From assembly GCA_900074745.1 (NCBI GenBank), contig LT598462.1, positions 620,001-684,000 on the forward strand: a stretch of 64,000 nucleotides of DNA. The letters are read 5' to 3'. The notes under the pieces are model-generated. The model did no database searches, had not been told where the DNA came from, and worked only from the letters and a program-made list of their open reading frames with translations. Origin of the DNA: Lachancea mirantina. Lineage: Eukaryota > Ascomycota > Saccharomycetes > Saccharomycetales > Saccharomycetaceae. The position numbers and the translations under genes were made by a program. Positions 38,080 through 48,325 of this stretch are shown here, piece after piece (within the stretch, counting starts at the first letter, position 1; each line of letters starts with the position of its first letter).

Positions 38080-40050
38080 ATGTCCACTGACTCCCTTGAC
38101 AAACCCGCTTTCCAGCAGCGCTCTCGAGCCAACTCGGCGTTGGGCTCGGGTACGGGCTCGGACTCCGAGGCCGTGCGCAGTGATGACCGCGCTCCACACT
38201 TCTCCTCCGGCGCCGTCTTCGTGTCCAAAGACGAGGCCTCAGACGCGTCCCTCACAGAAAAAACCGCAGAACATGTCCCCGACAACGTCCTCGCGGAGTA
38301 CTCTGAGGACCAGGTCATGCAGATGGGCCGTGCCTTTGCCCACAAGTACAATCTCCCCAATGAGGGTGACATCTTTGCTCGGGCCGCCGCGCTCGCGCGT
38401 CGGCCCGAGCACTACGATCACATGACGTTCCTTTCCGAAGAGGAACGACTCGCGTGCTATGACGAGATCCACCATCCCTGGCGCGTTCCCAAGAAATTGA
38501 TCGCGATCATTTGTGCCTCGGCCATGGGCGCCGCTGTGCAAGGTATGGACGAAACCGTGATCAACGGTGCCAACCTGATTTATCCGAAAAAACTGGGGCT
38601 CGGATCGAAGTCCGTGAAAGATGACTTCCTCGAGGGCCTCGTCAACGGTGCCCCCTATTTGTGCTGCGCCGGGTTTTCGTGCTGGCTGACAGACCCGCTC
38701 AACAACTGGCTGGGCCGCAAAAAGGTGATCTTCGTCACGTGCGCGATCTCGGCGATCACGTGTTTCCTGCAGGCGTTTGGCCCCACCGGAGTCCCCGGCT
38801 GGCACTATCTGTTCTCGTTCCGGTTCCTGCTCGGGCTTGGCATTGGGCCCAAGTCCGCGACCGTGTCTGTGTATTTGGCCGAGTGCTCGACCAAGAAACT
38901 GCGCGGGATCGTGTGTATGAACTGGCAGACGTTCACGGCGTTCGGGATCATGTGGGGTTACGTTTTTTCGCTTATTTTCTACCGAGTCCGCGACAGTCTC
39001 AGCTGGAGACTCATGCTGGCGTCGGCGCTGATTCCCGCGGTCCTGGTGCTGTTCCAGATCCCATTCTGTCCCGAATCGCCCAGGTGGCTCATGGGGAAAG
39101 GCAGGTATTTGGACGCGTACGAGAGCACGTGCGCGATCCGCAGCCACCGCATCTTGGCGTGCCGCGACCTGTTCTACCAGCACGTACTGCTCATGGAGGA
39201 GGAATCGCTCGACAAGCCCTACCTGACGCGGCTTCGCGAAGTGTTTTCCGTGCGGCGCAACCGGAACGCCATGCTTGTGGCCTTCATCTGCGCGTTCATG
39301 CAGCAATTCTGCGCCATCAACGTCATCGCGTACTACTCGTCTGCAATTTTCCTCGAGTCCGGGTTCACCGAGATCTCGGCCCTGGCCGCGTCGCTCGGGT
39401 TCGGGCTCGTCAACTTTTTCTTTGCGATCCCGGCCTTTTTCATGATCGACCGTTTTGGCCGCCGTTTTCTACTGCTCAACACATTCCCCTGGATGGGCGT
39501 GTTTTTGCTCCTCACCGGGTTCGCGTTCTGGATCCCGGGCCACAAAGCCCAACTTGGCGTCGTCTCCATGGGTATCTACATTTTCTCCGCCATTTACTCG
39601 TTCGGATGCGGCGTCGTGCCTTTCGTCGTGGCCGGCGAGGTCTTCCCGCTCTACGTGCGTGCCATTGGCGCCTCGCTATTCACCATCATCCTGTGGGGGT
39701 TCAATTTCATTTTGTCGCTCACTTGGCCTCGCATGTTGCACGCGCTAAAGCCTCAAGGTGCGTTCGGATTCTACGCCGCGTGGAACTTCATAGGCTGGTT
39801 CCTGGTGTACTTCCTCATGCCCGAGACAAAGCAACTCACTTTGGAAGAGTTGGACGAAGTATTTGACGTACCTCTCCGCGAGCGTGTCGCGTACCAATTC
39901 CGCCAGCTGTGGCCCGACTTCCAGACCTACGTCCTTCGTCGTCGCGACGTGCTTCGTGAGCCCCCTCTCGACAGACATCACCGTCTGGCGATCAAGAACG
40001 CCGAATGGGACGACAAGGCCGTTGTTGAACAGGTTGAAGACGTCAACTGA
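38080..40050 (+). CDS. MFS sugar/polyol-type transporter, substrate unknown
   Basis: 656-aa member of the sugar porter family. A cytosolic N-terminus of about 140 residues is serine-rich and ends in a conserved-looking block (DHMTFLSEEERLACYDEIHHPWRVP). TM1 carries MGAAVQGMDETVINGANLIYP, a form typical of a fungal subfamily distinct from HXT (which have GWDTGT). Further motifs are WLGRKKVIF, FRFLLGLGIGPKSATVSVYLAE, PESPRWLMGKGR, FMQQFCAINVIAYYSSAIF, DRFGRRFLL and PETKQLTLEELDEVFD. About 12 membrane segments are expected. Codons are strongly GC-ending, in keeping with the GC island it adjoins. I know no S. cerevisiae orthologue at this position, and the substrate cannot be deduced. Confidence 0.88.
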   Translation: MSTDSLDKPAFQQRSRANSALGSGTGSDSEAVRSDDRAPHFSSGAVFVSKDEASDASLTEKTAEHVPDNVLAEYSEDQVMQMGRAFAHKYNLPNEGDIFARAAALARRPEHYDHMTFLSEEERLACYDEIHHPWRVPKKLIAIICASAMGAAVQGMDETVINGANLIYPKKLGLGSKSVKDDFLEGLVNGAPYLCCAGFSCWLTDPLNNWLGRKKVIFVTCAISAITCFLQAFGPTGVPGWHYLFSFRFLLGLGIGPKSATVSVYLAECSTKKLRGIVCMNWQTFTAFGIMWGYVFSLIFYRVRDSLSWRLMLASALIPAVLVLFQIPFCPESPRWLMGKGRYLDAYESTCAIRSHRILACRDLFYQHVLLMEEESLDKPYLTRLREVFSVRRNRNAMLVAFICAFMQQFCAINVIAYYSSAIFLESGFTEISALAASLGFGLVNFFFAIPAFFMIDRFGRRFLLLNTFPWMGVFLLLTGFAFWIPGHKAQLGVVSMGIYIFSAIYSFGCGVVPFVVAGEVFPLYVRAIGASLFTIILWGFNFILSLTWPRMLHALKPQGAFGFYAAWNFIGWFLVYFLMPETKQLTLEELDEVFDVPLRERVAYQFRQLWPDFQTYVLRRRDVLREPPLDRHHRLAIKNAEWDDKAVVEQVEDVN

Positions 40051-41696
40051 GCGCTACGTGGGAACCGATCTAAAAATCATTTGCAACAAACCCGAACACA
40101 TTTTACAAGTCGCAGCGCAAAGTCGCAGCGCGGAACCTTGTTTTTTAACATTCTGATTAATCCTGTGTAATTAAATATGCATTTTTCATGGTAATCATGG
40201 TAACATTGAGCTGAAGATTGATTTGTGATGGGTCAACACCCCACTCCGAGTGCCAGTTCTCATAGCGCCGTTTATTGTGTTGTTAAACGAGTTTATTCGG
40301 ACATTTTCTCACGTGACTTCGATGACAGTTTTCCACTTGAAGAAATCCTTTCTGCAATGACAAGACAAAAATCGCAAAAGAAAGAAGGACAAACCAGTGT
40401 AGAACGTTTGCTTGAGCAAGAGGTTCCCCTTTATCCATAAGTAATTCCCGCTTTTTGCTACGACATTTGAACCGTTTTCACGGAACCTTTTGCAACTTTT
40501 CCACGCGAGACTTAGTTGAACGACAATGAACCACGTAGAAGGTTTGTGACATGATGAAAAGTATCCGAAACATGAGTCATTCATACATGTTCCTCACAAG
40601 ATGGCGCTTCTGCAGTAAAAGGAATAAGCTAATGAAAGTTCAAGGAGTCACGTGGAAGCCGGAAAACAATCGGCCCAGGTTAGTCGTGTTGTAGTTCACC
40701 AAACTTGCAGGTAGCCCTCATATTGGCCAGTTCGGATACTTTAAAAGGCGGAAATCATCAGATGTTGATATTGATGCTTGCCGGCGTCGATAGGACCTTA
40801 AATTGTTCATTTAAATCGTTCATGGTTTTCTGAGAGTAAGATATAACGGGTGTGGAGTGTCTGTACCTCTCCGGCTTTCTCCTGGTAACGTTAATGTTTT
40901 AAACTTGGTCTTATCGTCTCCTTCTATCTAATTTTTATCAAATCTTTTCTACTTGGCGTCCATTACATCGGATAAGACGAAAGGTGATGCTTACCTCACG
41001 CCACTAACCGTCTAATTTCAGTGGTTAAGTAATTGCAGGATCTTTATTAAAATTCCTCACTTCCATGGCTTCCTGAAGTTTGGTCTCTCCATTTTATTCA
41101 TCCCCTAGGCCGCGTCAAACAGTATTCAATAATGCAACTTAGCATTGTAATTTGACGTACAGTCTTTTCAACAGTTGAGAATTTACAATACAATGGATCA
41201 CCTTCACCAAATTGCCGCTCAGAGACTGCACGAACTACCTTCTATACAATTAGCGTAATACGGTTTGTCGATCTCTCATCACATTACAAGATTACATGCG
41301 GAACCTTATCAGTCGTATATTCTATATTATTCCAAATTGTTTGACTAATATAAAGTGAAGGTTTCATGCCTACCATTGGAGTCAGCGCGTTCTTTGGGTC
41401 GATTCTAGCGTTTCGTATGCTATCCTGACATGGTGATCACGTGATGCTACTCAGCCGATATTCCAACTTGACAATGTCAAAAGCTCCCTTCAAAGATACT
41501 TTATATATCTCAGTGCACTAGCTAGAGAAATTCTGTATCGCCTTGTCAATTGGTCTCAGTTCCTCTTGTCTTCTGGTTTTCGGTGTGGTCGTCGACCATC
41601 ACCTGATGACCACGTGATGATTTTTTAATCAGTTTATATCGAGGATATCATCAGTCCACCGGCATCGCCTTTACAAATTGATAAACTTCAACAAGG
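40051..41696. other. Long intergenic region between transporter and BNA4
   Basis: 1.65 kb returning to AT-rich composition. Apart from a 70-codon frame (40228-40440, listed separately), no gene is supported. TCACGTGA lies at 41437-41444 and CACGTGAT near 41612, in the BNA4 promoter. A CACTAAC followed by CAG at about 41001-41022 resembles a 3' splice region but has no convincing exons. Confidence 0.5.
40228..40440 (+). CDS. Hypothetical 70-aa ORF downstream of the transporter
   Basis: ATG start and TAA stop. The product (MGQHPTPSASSHSAVY, then a charged C-terminal half with SVERLLEQEVPLYP) matches no family I know. It begins 177 bp after the transporter stop. The C-terminal half looks like a plausible amphipathic helix, but an E-box (TCACGTGAC) lies inside the frame near 40309, which fits non-coding DNA equally well. 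Could be a small orphan gene or chance. Confidence 0.22.
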   Translation: MGQHPTPSASSHSAVYCVVKRVYSDIFSRDFDDSFPLEEILSAMTRQKSQKKEGQTSVERLLEQEVPLYP

Positions 41697-43076
41697 ATGG
41701 GTGAACCTGTCGCCGTTATAGGTGCAGGACTTGTCGGTTGTCTTGCGTCAATTGCTCTTGCGAAAAGGGGGTACAAAGTTACTCTCTTCGAGTACAGAGA
41801 AGATCCTCGTCTTACCAGTACAACTGACCGGAATCTAAGATCCATTAATCTTGCCATTTCTGCTAGAGGAATTTCGTCCTTGGAATACGTTGACAAAGAT
41901 GTGTGTGATCGGGTTCTTGAGGGAATTATTCCGATGAAGGGAAGAATGATACACGATACGAAGGGTAACCAGGAAGCTCAGAATTACGGTCTTTTCGGAG
42001 AATGCATAAACTCAATTGATCGAGCGGTTTTGAACAGCAGGCTTTTGAACGAACTTGATGCGCTGGAGAACGTCGAAGTCAAATTCGGTTACAAACTTGT
42101 GAGAATCAATTTCGGAGATATCAAACAAAACTGTATTTTCAAAACACGGCAAAACGCCGAAGAATCGTTCGAATTCGATTTCGTAGTGGGCAGTGATGGT
42201 GCCTATTCGACTGTCAGAGCACAGATGCAACATGCCGTCCGTATGGATTATTCCCAGGAATATATTGACACGTGTTACATCGAGTTGTACATTCCTCCTG
42301 CGAAAACATTCAATGACGATTTCAGAGGTCCCTTTTCGATTTCGCCAAACCACCTTCACATCTGGCCCCGTCACAACTACATGCTTATTGCACTTGCCAA
42401 TTCGGACGGATCGTTTACTTCAACGTTTTTCGGACCCTGGTCGCTGGTAGAGACCTTGAACTCCAAGTCCAAGATCGAACAATTTTTCTTTGCAAACTTC
42501 CCCGACGCTGCTCACTTAATGGGACTCGACCACGCGGTTCAAGCGTTTCTCAACCATCCAAAGGGAGCCTTGATGTGTGTTGAATGTAAGCCTTATCACG
42601 TGCCTGGCGGGAAAGCCATTCTGATCGGTGACGCTGCCCATTCGATGGTTCCTTTTTACGGGCAAGGCATGAACTGCGGATTTGAAGACATCAAAGTATT
42701 GATGAACTTGCTAGACAGTCAGAGCCCCGCTGAAGCATTTGAAAGCTACTCACAGCAGCGCCATAAGGATCTGGTTGCCATCATTGAACTCGCAAAGGCC
42801 AATTACAAAGAAATGTCCCATAAAGTGACTTCTAAGGCTTTTTTGCTAAGAAAGAAACTGGACTCCATATTGGCAAGAGTCCTCAAGGGTAAATGGCTGC
42901 CGCTCTACACGATGGTGTCGTTCAGAGCCGATATACCTTACCATAAAGCCATTGAGATCGAGAAAAGACAGATGAAGATTCTTAATTTTATTCAAGCAAT
43001 TCTTCTCGCTCTCACAGCTGCGGGGACGATTCGAGCTTTTTCCAGACTGAGAAGACTCTTAAAACGCAGTGGATAA
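41697..43076 (+). CDS. BNA4: Kynurenine 3-monooxygenase
   Basis: FAD- and NADPH-dependent mitochondrial outer-membrane enzyme that hydroxylates kynurenine in de novo NAD synthesis. Length is 459 aa (S. cerevisiae 460). The FAD motif GAGLVG at about 8-13 follows [23 protein letters not shown] is a substrate-proximal segment of the family. [12 protein letters not shown] is the flavoprotein hydroxylase DG motif, and [24 protein letters not shown] is the GD motif with the KMO-specific extension. A hydrophobic C-terminal segment ([14 protein letters not shown]) is the probable membrane anchor. It precedes BRN1 on the same strand, as in S. cerevisiae (YBL098W-YBL097W). Confidence 0.96.
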   Translation: MGEPVAVIGAGLVGCLASIALAKRGYKVTLFEYREDPRLTSTTDRNLRSINLAISARGISSLEYVDKDVCDRVLEGIIPMKGRMIHDTKGNQEAQNYGLFGECINSIDRAVLNSRLLNELDALENVEVKFGYKLVRINFGDIKQNCIFKTRQNAEESFEFDFVVGSDGAYSTVRAQMQHAVRMDYSQEYIDTCYIELYIPPAKTFNDDFRGPFSISPNHLHIWPRHNYMLIALANSDGSFTSTFFGPWSLVETLNSKSKIEQFFFANFPDAAHLMGLDHAVQAFLNHPKGALMCVECKPYHVPGGKAILIGDAAHSMVPFYGQGMNCGFEDIKVLMNLLDSQSPAEAFESYSQQRHKDLVAIIELAKANYKEMSHKVTSKAFLLRKKLDSILARVLKGKWLPLYTMVSFRADIPYHKAIEIEKRQMKILNFIQAILLALTAAGTIRAFSRLRRLLKRSG

Positions 43077-43302
43077 ATTTCGTTAAACAGAAAAATCAAG
43101 GCCTTTGGGTACCTTCGGTTTTTCTTATTTGGTCTTTCACTGTTAATATACACAAGTAGTTGTTGATGTCACTTTGTACTAAATAACTTCAAGAGTGATG
43201 AACTTGGTAAACACGTCAATGATCCTAGATCACTAAACAAACCGACGCCCAGTAAGGCGATCTAGTGACCTAGAGACGGTATTCGAGACACGCAATAGCA
43301 CA

Positions 43303-45612
43303 ATGGCCTCTAATCTTAATGAGGATGAAGATGATTTAGGTATATTCACCAACAAGGCGACCGTGATGGCCAATTTTGAAGAATGGATAAAGATGGCCAC
43401 CGATAATAAAATCAACTCCAGAAACAGTTGGGATTTTGCTTTGATTGATTATTTTCACGATCTTAACGTTCTCAAGGACTCAGAGGACAATATCAATTTC
43501 CAACGGGCCTCCGCAACGCTTGACGGATGTGTTAAGATTTACTCATCGCGAGTTGATTCAGTAGCGACCGAGACTGGGAAACTGCTGAGTGGGTTGGCAG
43601 AACGTAAAAACGCTGATAATTCTGGTGGTGGAAGATACGGACAAGATGGGGAGGAAAACGCGGATGATGACGATGCAGTGACGATAGATCCACACACGGG
43701 ACTTCCCATGACGGCGGAACTACAAAATAACACCACTAGAAGGAGAAATTATAACCGAGTGTTGGAAACCACGTTGGTGGACTTCGATACGCTTCGAATA
43801 CGAGAGCTTGATCAAGAACTTGCGATTGACCCGCTTTTCAAGAAAGCGCTTGCCGATTTTGATGAAGGCGGTGCTAAGTCTTTGCTTATCAATACTCTGC
43901 ACGTTGACGAATCTGGAAGAGTTGTGTTTGATGCCAGCACAAATCATTCTTCGGACTCGAGGGCTTTCTCTCACAATCAACAGGCGGTCGAAGTACCGAG
44001 CGGTCAAGACAACTCTGAAGGTGACGCTGAAGACGAAGACCGCATGGATGTCGACGAATCGCATGTGACTCCGCCACCAATTTCAAGCAAAAGTGAAGGG
44101 ACGGAAAAGTTACAGCTAGACGATACAAGCCTTTCAATCGATATGGAAGACGAAATTTTGGCGTTGGGCATGGAAATGATCAATTTCGATGTCATTGGCA
44201 AATCTGAAGTTTGCCCTTCAATGAAACAGTTAAGAATGGTAATGGACAACGTTCAGATGGCTAAGTCATTTATTGATACGGTTAATCGGAAACCTGAAAA
44301 CTTTCTCTCCGAGGAAGATCTCAAGGAGACGTCACCGGCTGATGAGAAAGAGGAATTAGATGCAGACGGATATGCGGACTCGTTTGATCAAAATGACGAT
44401 TTTGAAAACGGCCAGATTGCAAGAGAAATCGAGGAACATAGGGGACTGAATGGGAATGCATCGGTGGATTATTCAGCCTTGGACAGTAACGAGGATGACA
44501 AGTCCGCCGCAGATATAATAACGAGTTTGATGGATAATAAAATAATGGCTTATTTCGACGAAACTTTGAGAAACAGTTGGCGAGGGCGCGAACATTGGAA
44601 AGTACGAAACTTGAAGCAGAGGCTTCAAGCTGATGAGGTCAAGTTGCCTTCGGCGAATGATGGAACTCCCAACGCAGAAGAAGAGCCCAAGGATACGACC
44701 AAGAATAAAAAACCCAAGGATGTATGCCAAATCAATTTCTTTGAAATCGATAGCCATATCGAAGAGAGAGTTTTTATTCCTTTGAAACGAACAAACATAG
44801 AGATGCCTTTTAAGATGAGGAAGTCTGCTGACCGTTTTCTTCTACCGGATGACTACCAGTTCTCGACGCAGAAAGTGACCAAGCTTTTCATCAAACCCGA
44901 GCAATACATGAGCTTCTTCACACACAAGAGTTTGCGAAACAGACACCATGAAATACCGGAGACGGCTGGCTTTGATGTGGATACGGATGACGGTGAAAAA
45001 GAGGGTCAAATTGCCGATGAAAACTTTTGGGCCAAAGAATATGAACAGCAGGATAACAACGCTCTTTTGGGGCAAAATGGGACGGATGGAGGCTCTGCGC
45101 TTGCTGACGGTGGTAACGACTCCGATGATATTGCTCCGGAAGAAAACGACGCCGGCATTGACTTCAATCAGGCGTTCAGCGAGGCTGCCGAGAACTCCGA
45201 TACGAGTCTACTAGGACCTCCTCTAGCTGATGCGGAGAGCCTCACGCAGACTTCGGTAGCTAACAAGGAGGGCAAAGTCAACTACTCACGTACTGCAAAA
45301 CGTGTTGATGTACGAAGGTTGAAAGATAACATATGGAAATCTATTATCAGTACCGTTGAAGATAAGGAACTAGCACTGTCGGACGCGATCGAAAATGACC
45401 CAGATGCATGCGTTACGTTGAGTTTTACCGACATTACGGAGAAGATTTCGAGTGTCTACACTGGTGACAGCAAGAAAGACCTGTCAACAAGTTTCTGCTT
45501 CATATGTCTTTTGCATTTGGCAAACGAGCATGCACTAGAGGTTGCAGACACGGAAGATTACCTGAACTTGACTGTCAAAATACCAAGATCTCTCATACAC
45601 ATCCAGGAATGA
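43303..45612 (+). CDS. BRN1: Condensin kleisin subunit Brn1
   Basis: Kleisin (CAP-H) subunit of condensin that bridges the Smc2-Smc4 heads for mitotic chromosome compaction. The 769-aa protein (S. cerevisiae 754) has the conserved N-terminal kleisin helix region: MANFEEWIKMATDNKINS, SWDFALIDYFHDLNVLK, ASATLDGCVKIYSSRVDSV. Long acidic, poorly conserved linkers follow. The central block has CQINFFEIDSHIEERVF and FLLPDDYQFSTQKVTKLFIKP. The C-terminal winged-helix segment includes RRLKDNIWKSIIS and FICLLHLANEHALEV. It lies 226 bp downstream of BNA4. Confidence 0.96.
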   Translation: MASNLNEDEDDLGIFTNKATVMANFEEWIKMATDNKINSRNSWDFALIDYFHDLNVLKDSEDNINFQRASATLDGCVKIYSSRVDSVATETGKLLSGLAERKNADNSGGGRYGQDGEENADDDDAVTIDPHTGLPMTAELQNNTTRRRNYNRVLETTLVDFDTLRIRELDQELAIDPLFKKALADFDEGGAKSLLINTLHVDESGRVVFDASTNHSSDSRAFSHNQQAVEVPSGQDNSEGDAEDEDRMDVDESHVTPPPISSKSEGTEKLQLDDTSLSIDMEDEILALGMEMINFDVIGKSEVCPSMKQLRMVMDNVQMAKSFIDTVNRKPENFLSEEDLKETSPADEKEELDADGYADSFDQNDDFENGQIAREIEEHRGLNGNASVDYSALDSNEDDKSAADIITSLMDNKIMAYFDETLRNSWRGREHWKVRNLKQRLQADEVKLPSANDGTPNAEEEPKDTTKNKKPKDVCQINFFEIDSHIEERVFIPLKRTNIEMPFKMRKSADRFLLPDDYQFSTQKVTKLFIKPEQYMSFFTHKSLRNRHHEIPETAGFDVDTDDGEKEGQIADENFWAKEYEQQDNNALLGQNGTDGGSALADGGNDSDDIAPEENDAGIDFNQAFSEAAENSDTSLLGPPLADAESLTQTSVANKEGKVNYSRTAKRVDVRRLKDNIWKSIISTVEDKELALSDAIENDPDACVTLSFTDITEKISSVYTGDSKKDLSTSFCFICLLHLANEHALEVADTEDYLNLTVKIPRSLIHIQE

Positions 45613-45958
45613 AGAACGATGCAGAGGGAAACCGCAGAAAAACCGCAGAAAAACCTCAAGCACTCTGGCACTGCCGCGCATCGATGGCTACAGCATCGAA
45701 ATCGACACCCCAGTCCTATTCTACTCGGTTCCGTACTCCGAAAACCGTATCTATTAAGACAGAGTCTTAGTCATGTGATTTAGAGATCACGTGATTTCGT
45801 GTATATTGACATCTATTAAAATCACGTGATAAGTCTCCACTCGTCCATTATGACTTCACCGAAAATTTGCCACTTCCGAAATCATTAATGAGTTATCTTC
45901 GAGAAAGCTAATACTCTGAAGCTGACAGTGACATTACCAAGTCTATATCCAACAATCC
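45613..45958. other. Intergenic region BRN1-YME1
   Basis: 346 bp. Two TCACGTGA octamers lie at 45787-45794 and 45822-45829 and a PACE-like site at 45866-45874. No gene is seen. Confidence 0.6.
45866..45874 (-). promoter_or_regulatory. PACE-like Rpn4 site upstream of YME1
   Basis: TTTGCCACT, reverse complement AGTGGCAAA, 8 of 9 positions of PACE, about 85 bp before the YME1 ATG. Rpn4 control of a mitochondrial protease gene is an inference. Confidence 0.5.
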
Positions 45959-48172
45959 ATGAGTTTATGGAAACTTGGTTTGGTGTCTTTAAAGGGCCCA
46001 GGCAGGTTTCTTGCCCCGTCAGTGACGAGAGCGGCGGTCTTGGCCTCGAGACATATACAAGGACGAGCGCTTTTAAGTGGGAAACAAGCCCGGTTACGGT
46101 TTTATAGCAGTGTCAGTGATACAGAAAAATCGAACGAAACGGTGAAGAACGACGGCTTGAAGGGCTCGGTTGGAGCATCTGCAAGTGGCCAAACTGCCAA
46201 TACACCCGTTTCTCATACGATATTAGCGGAAAAGGAGCAGCAAGCGAACCGCGACCTCAGTAATCCGGCTTCTCAGGCAGAATTTTATAAACTGCTTTTG
46301 AAATCAGACTATCCGCAGTACGTTGTATCTCGGTTTGAAACACCGGGTATCGCTTCGTCACCCGAATGTGTGAGTTTTTACGCCGAAGCGCTACAAAAGA
46401 CTGGACGTAACGCTGAAGCTCAGGCGTTGAAACAGACTATGACCGGCGCTGCCGCTAGTGAGGCCGTTGCGTCAGGTGCTATAAACGCTGCTGAAAATCC
46501 TGCTTTTGCTGGTGCGGCTGGTGCTCCTTATGCTGGAGCACCAGGTTTAAATCCCTTCATGGGTTCGAGAAAAGAACCCTTGCATGTGGTGGTCACGGAA
46601 TCCACACTAACGATAGTATCACGATGGGCTAAATGGCTTATTGTATTTGGGGTTCTTGCGTACGGATTTTCAGAAGGATTCCGGTACATTTCAGAGAACA
46701 CAACTCTTCTGAAATCTTCTGAGGTGGCCGACAAATCTGTTGACGTTGCCAAGACCAATGTGAAATTTGACGACGTTCGTGGATGTGACGAGGCACGCGC
46801 AGAACTCGAAGAGATTGTAGATTTTTTGAAAGACCCTACCAAATACGAATCTTTGGGCGGGAAACTTCCAAAAGGTGTTCTCTTGACCGGGCCACCAGGT
46901 ACGGGTAAGACCTTGCTTGCGCGTGCTACTGCTGGTGAAGCTGGTGTCGACTTTTTCTTCATGTCTGGATCTGAATTTGACGAGGTCTACGTTGGTGTTG
47001 GTGCTAAACGTATCCGGGAACTGTTCTCTCAAGCGAGGTCTCGCGCCCCGGCTATAATTTTCATCGATGAACTTGACGCTATTGGAGGAAAACGTAATCC
47101 AAAGGATCAAGCATACGCTAAACAAACTTTGAATCAACTTTTGGTCGAGCTCGATGGATTTTCTCAAACTAGCGGTATAATCATAATAGGTGCGACCAAT
47201 TTTCCAGAGTCTCTTGACAAAGCGTTAACTAGGCCTGGAAGATTTGACAAAGTCGTTAACGTTGACCTTCCAGACGTTCGTGGAAGAGCCGACATTTTGA
47301 GACATCATATGAAAAAAGTCACACTTGCGTCAGATGTGGATCCTACATTGATCGCTAGAGGTACTCCTGGTCTCTCCGGTGCCGAACTTATGAATTTAGT
47401 GAATCAGGCCGCTGTTTATGCATGTCAACAAAATGCCATTTCCGTCGATATGTCTCATTTCGAATGGGCCAAAGACAAAATCCTGATGGGTGCAGAACGC
47501 AAAACCATGGTACTAACCGAGGCTGCGAGAAGAGCTACTGCATTTCACGAAGCCGGTCATGCCATCATGGCAATGTACACCGCTGGAGCTACGCCGCTGT
47601 ACAAAGCTACTATCCTTCCAAGAGGTAGAGCTTTGGGTATTACGTTTCAACTACCAGAGATGGACAAAGTCGACATTACCAAAAAGGAATGTTTAGCCCG
47701 CCTGGATGTATGCATGGGCGGTAAGATTGCCGAGGAGATGATTTACGGGAAGGAAAATACCACGAGTGGTTGCGGGTCCGATTTACAGAATGCCACGAAC
47801 ACTGCTCGGGCCATGGTAACACAATATGGTATGAGTGACAGCGTTGGGCCTGTCAATCTTGCCGATAAATGGGAGACTTGGTCGGGCAAAATTCGTGACA
47901 CGGCCGACAATGAAGTGATAGAAATCTTGAAAGCATCTGAAGAAAGAACCAGAAAGCTTTTGAAGGCAAGAGGTAAAGAACTTCAACGTTTAGCACAAGG
48001 TTTGATGGAATACGAAACTTTGGATTCTTTTGAAATCGAAAAAGTTTGTAAAGGAGAGAGCCTATTAAAAGCCAGGATGGCAACCAATACGGTGGTAGAA
48101 GGGCCCGACAGTGATGACCGGAAAGAGATCGGTAATGACAATTCTCCAATTCCGGTTTTGATCAATGCATAA
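45959..48172 (+). CDS. YME1: Mitochondrial i-AAA protease Yme1
   Basis: AAA metalloprotease of the inner membrane with its active site in the intermembrane space. The 737-aa protein (S. cerevisiae 747) has a basic mitochondrial presequence. A helical N-terminal domain follows (about 85-170, [22 protein letters not shown]), then one membrane segment (about 220-240, [15 protein letters not shown]). The AAA module has Walker A GPPGTGKT at 311-318, Walker [15 protein letters not shown] and the arginine finger region RPGRFDK. The zinc site is HEAGH at 530-534. [21 protein letters not shown] is characteristic of Yme1. It precedes CCL1 in convergent orientation, as YPR024W/YPR025C. Confidence 0.97.
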   Translation: MSLWKLGLVSLKGPGRFLAPSVTRAAVLASRHIQGRALLSGKQARLRFYSSVSDTEKSNETVKNDGLKGSVGASASGQTANTPVSHTILAEKEQQANRDLSNPASQAEFYKLLLKSDYPQYVVSRFETPGIASSPECVSFYAEALQKTGRNAEAQALKQTMTGAAASEAVASGAINAAENPAFAGAAGAPYAGAPGLNPFMGSRKEPLHVVVTESTLTIVSRWAKWLIVFGVLAYGFSEGFRYISENTTLLKSSEVADKSVDVAKTNVKFDDVRGCDEARAELEEIVDFLKDPTKYESLGGKLPKGVLLTGPPGTGKTLLARATAGEAGVDFFFMSGSEFDEVYVGVGAKRIRELFSQARSRAPAIIFIDELDAIGGKRNPKDQAYAKQTLNQLLVELDGFSQTSGIIIIGATNFPESLDKALTRPGRFDKVVNVDLPDVRGRADILRHHMKKVTLASDVDPTLIARGTPGLSGAELMNLVNQAAVYACQQNAISVDMSHFEWAKDKILMGAERKTMVLTEAARRATAFHEAGHAIMAMYTAGATPLYKATILPRGRALGITFQLPEMDKVDITKKECLARLDVCMGGKIAEEMIYGKENTTSGCGSDLQNATNTARAMVTQYGMSDSVGPVNLADKWETWSGKIRDTADNEVIEILKASEERTRKLLKARGKELQRLAQGLMEYETLDSFEIEKVCKGESLLKARMATNTVVEGPDSDDRKEIGNDNSPIPVLINA

Positions 48173-48325
48173 TATTCGAAGTTGCAGCCGGGCAGGTTGC
48201 TGCTGGAAAAGACATTTTTATTGATATCAATTAGTTAAGACAGTACATGCGCTTTCATAAAGTTGGCGTAAGATTAATGCATATGTACATAGGAATTTAA
48301 TGAACACTTAACAACATGTTTGATA

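Noticed and set aside
40990-41100. CACTAAC plus CAG as a 3' splice region of a hidden gene
   Set aside because: No clear donor, and only about 24 open codons follow.
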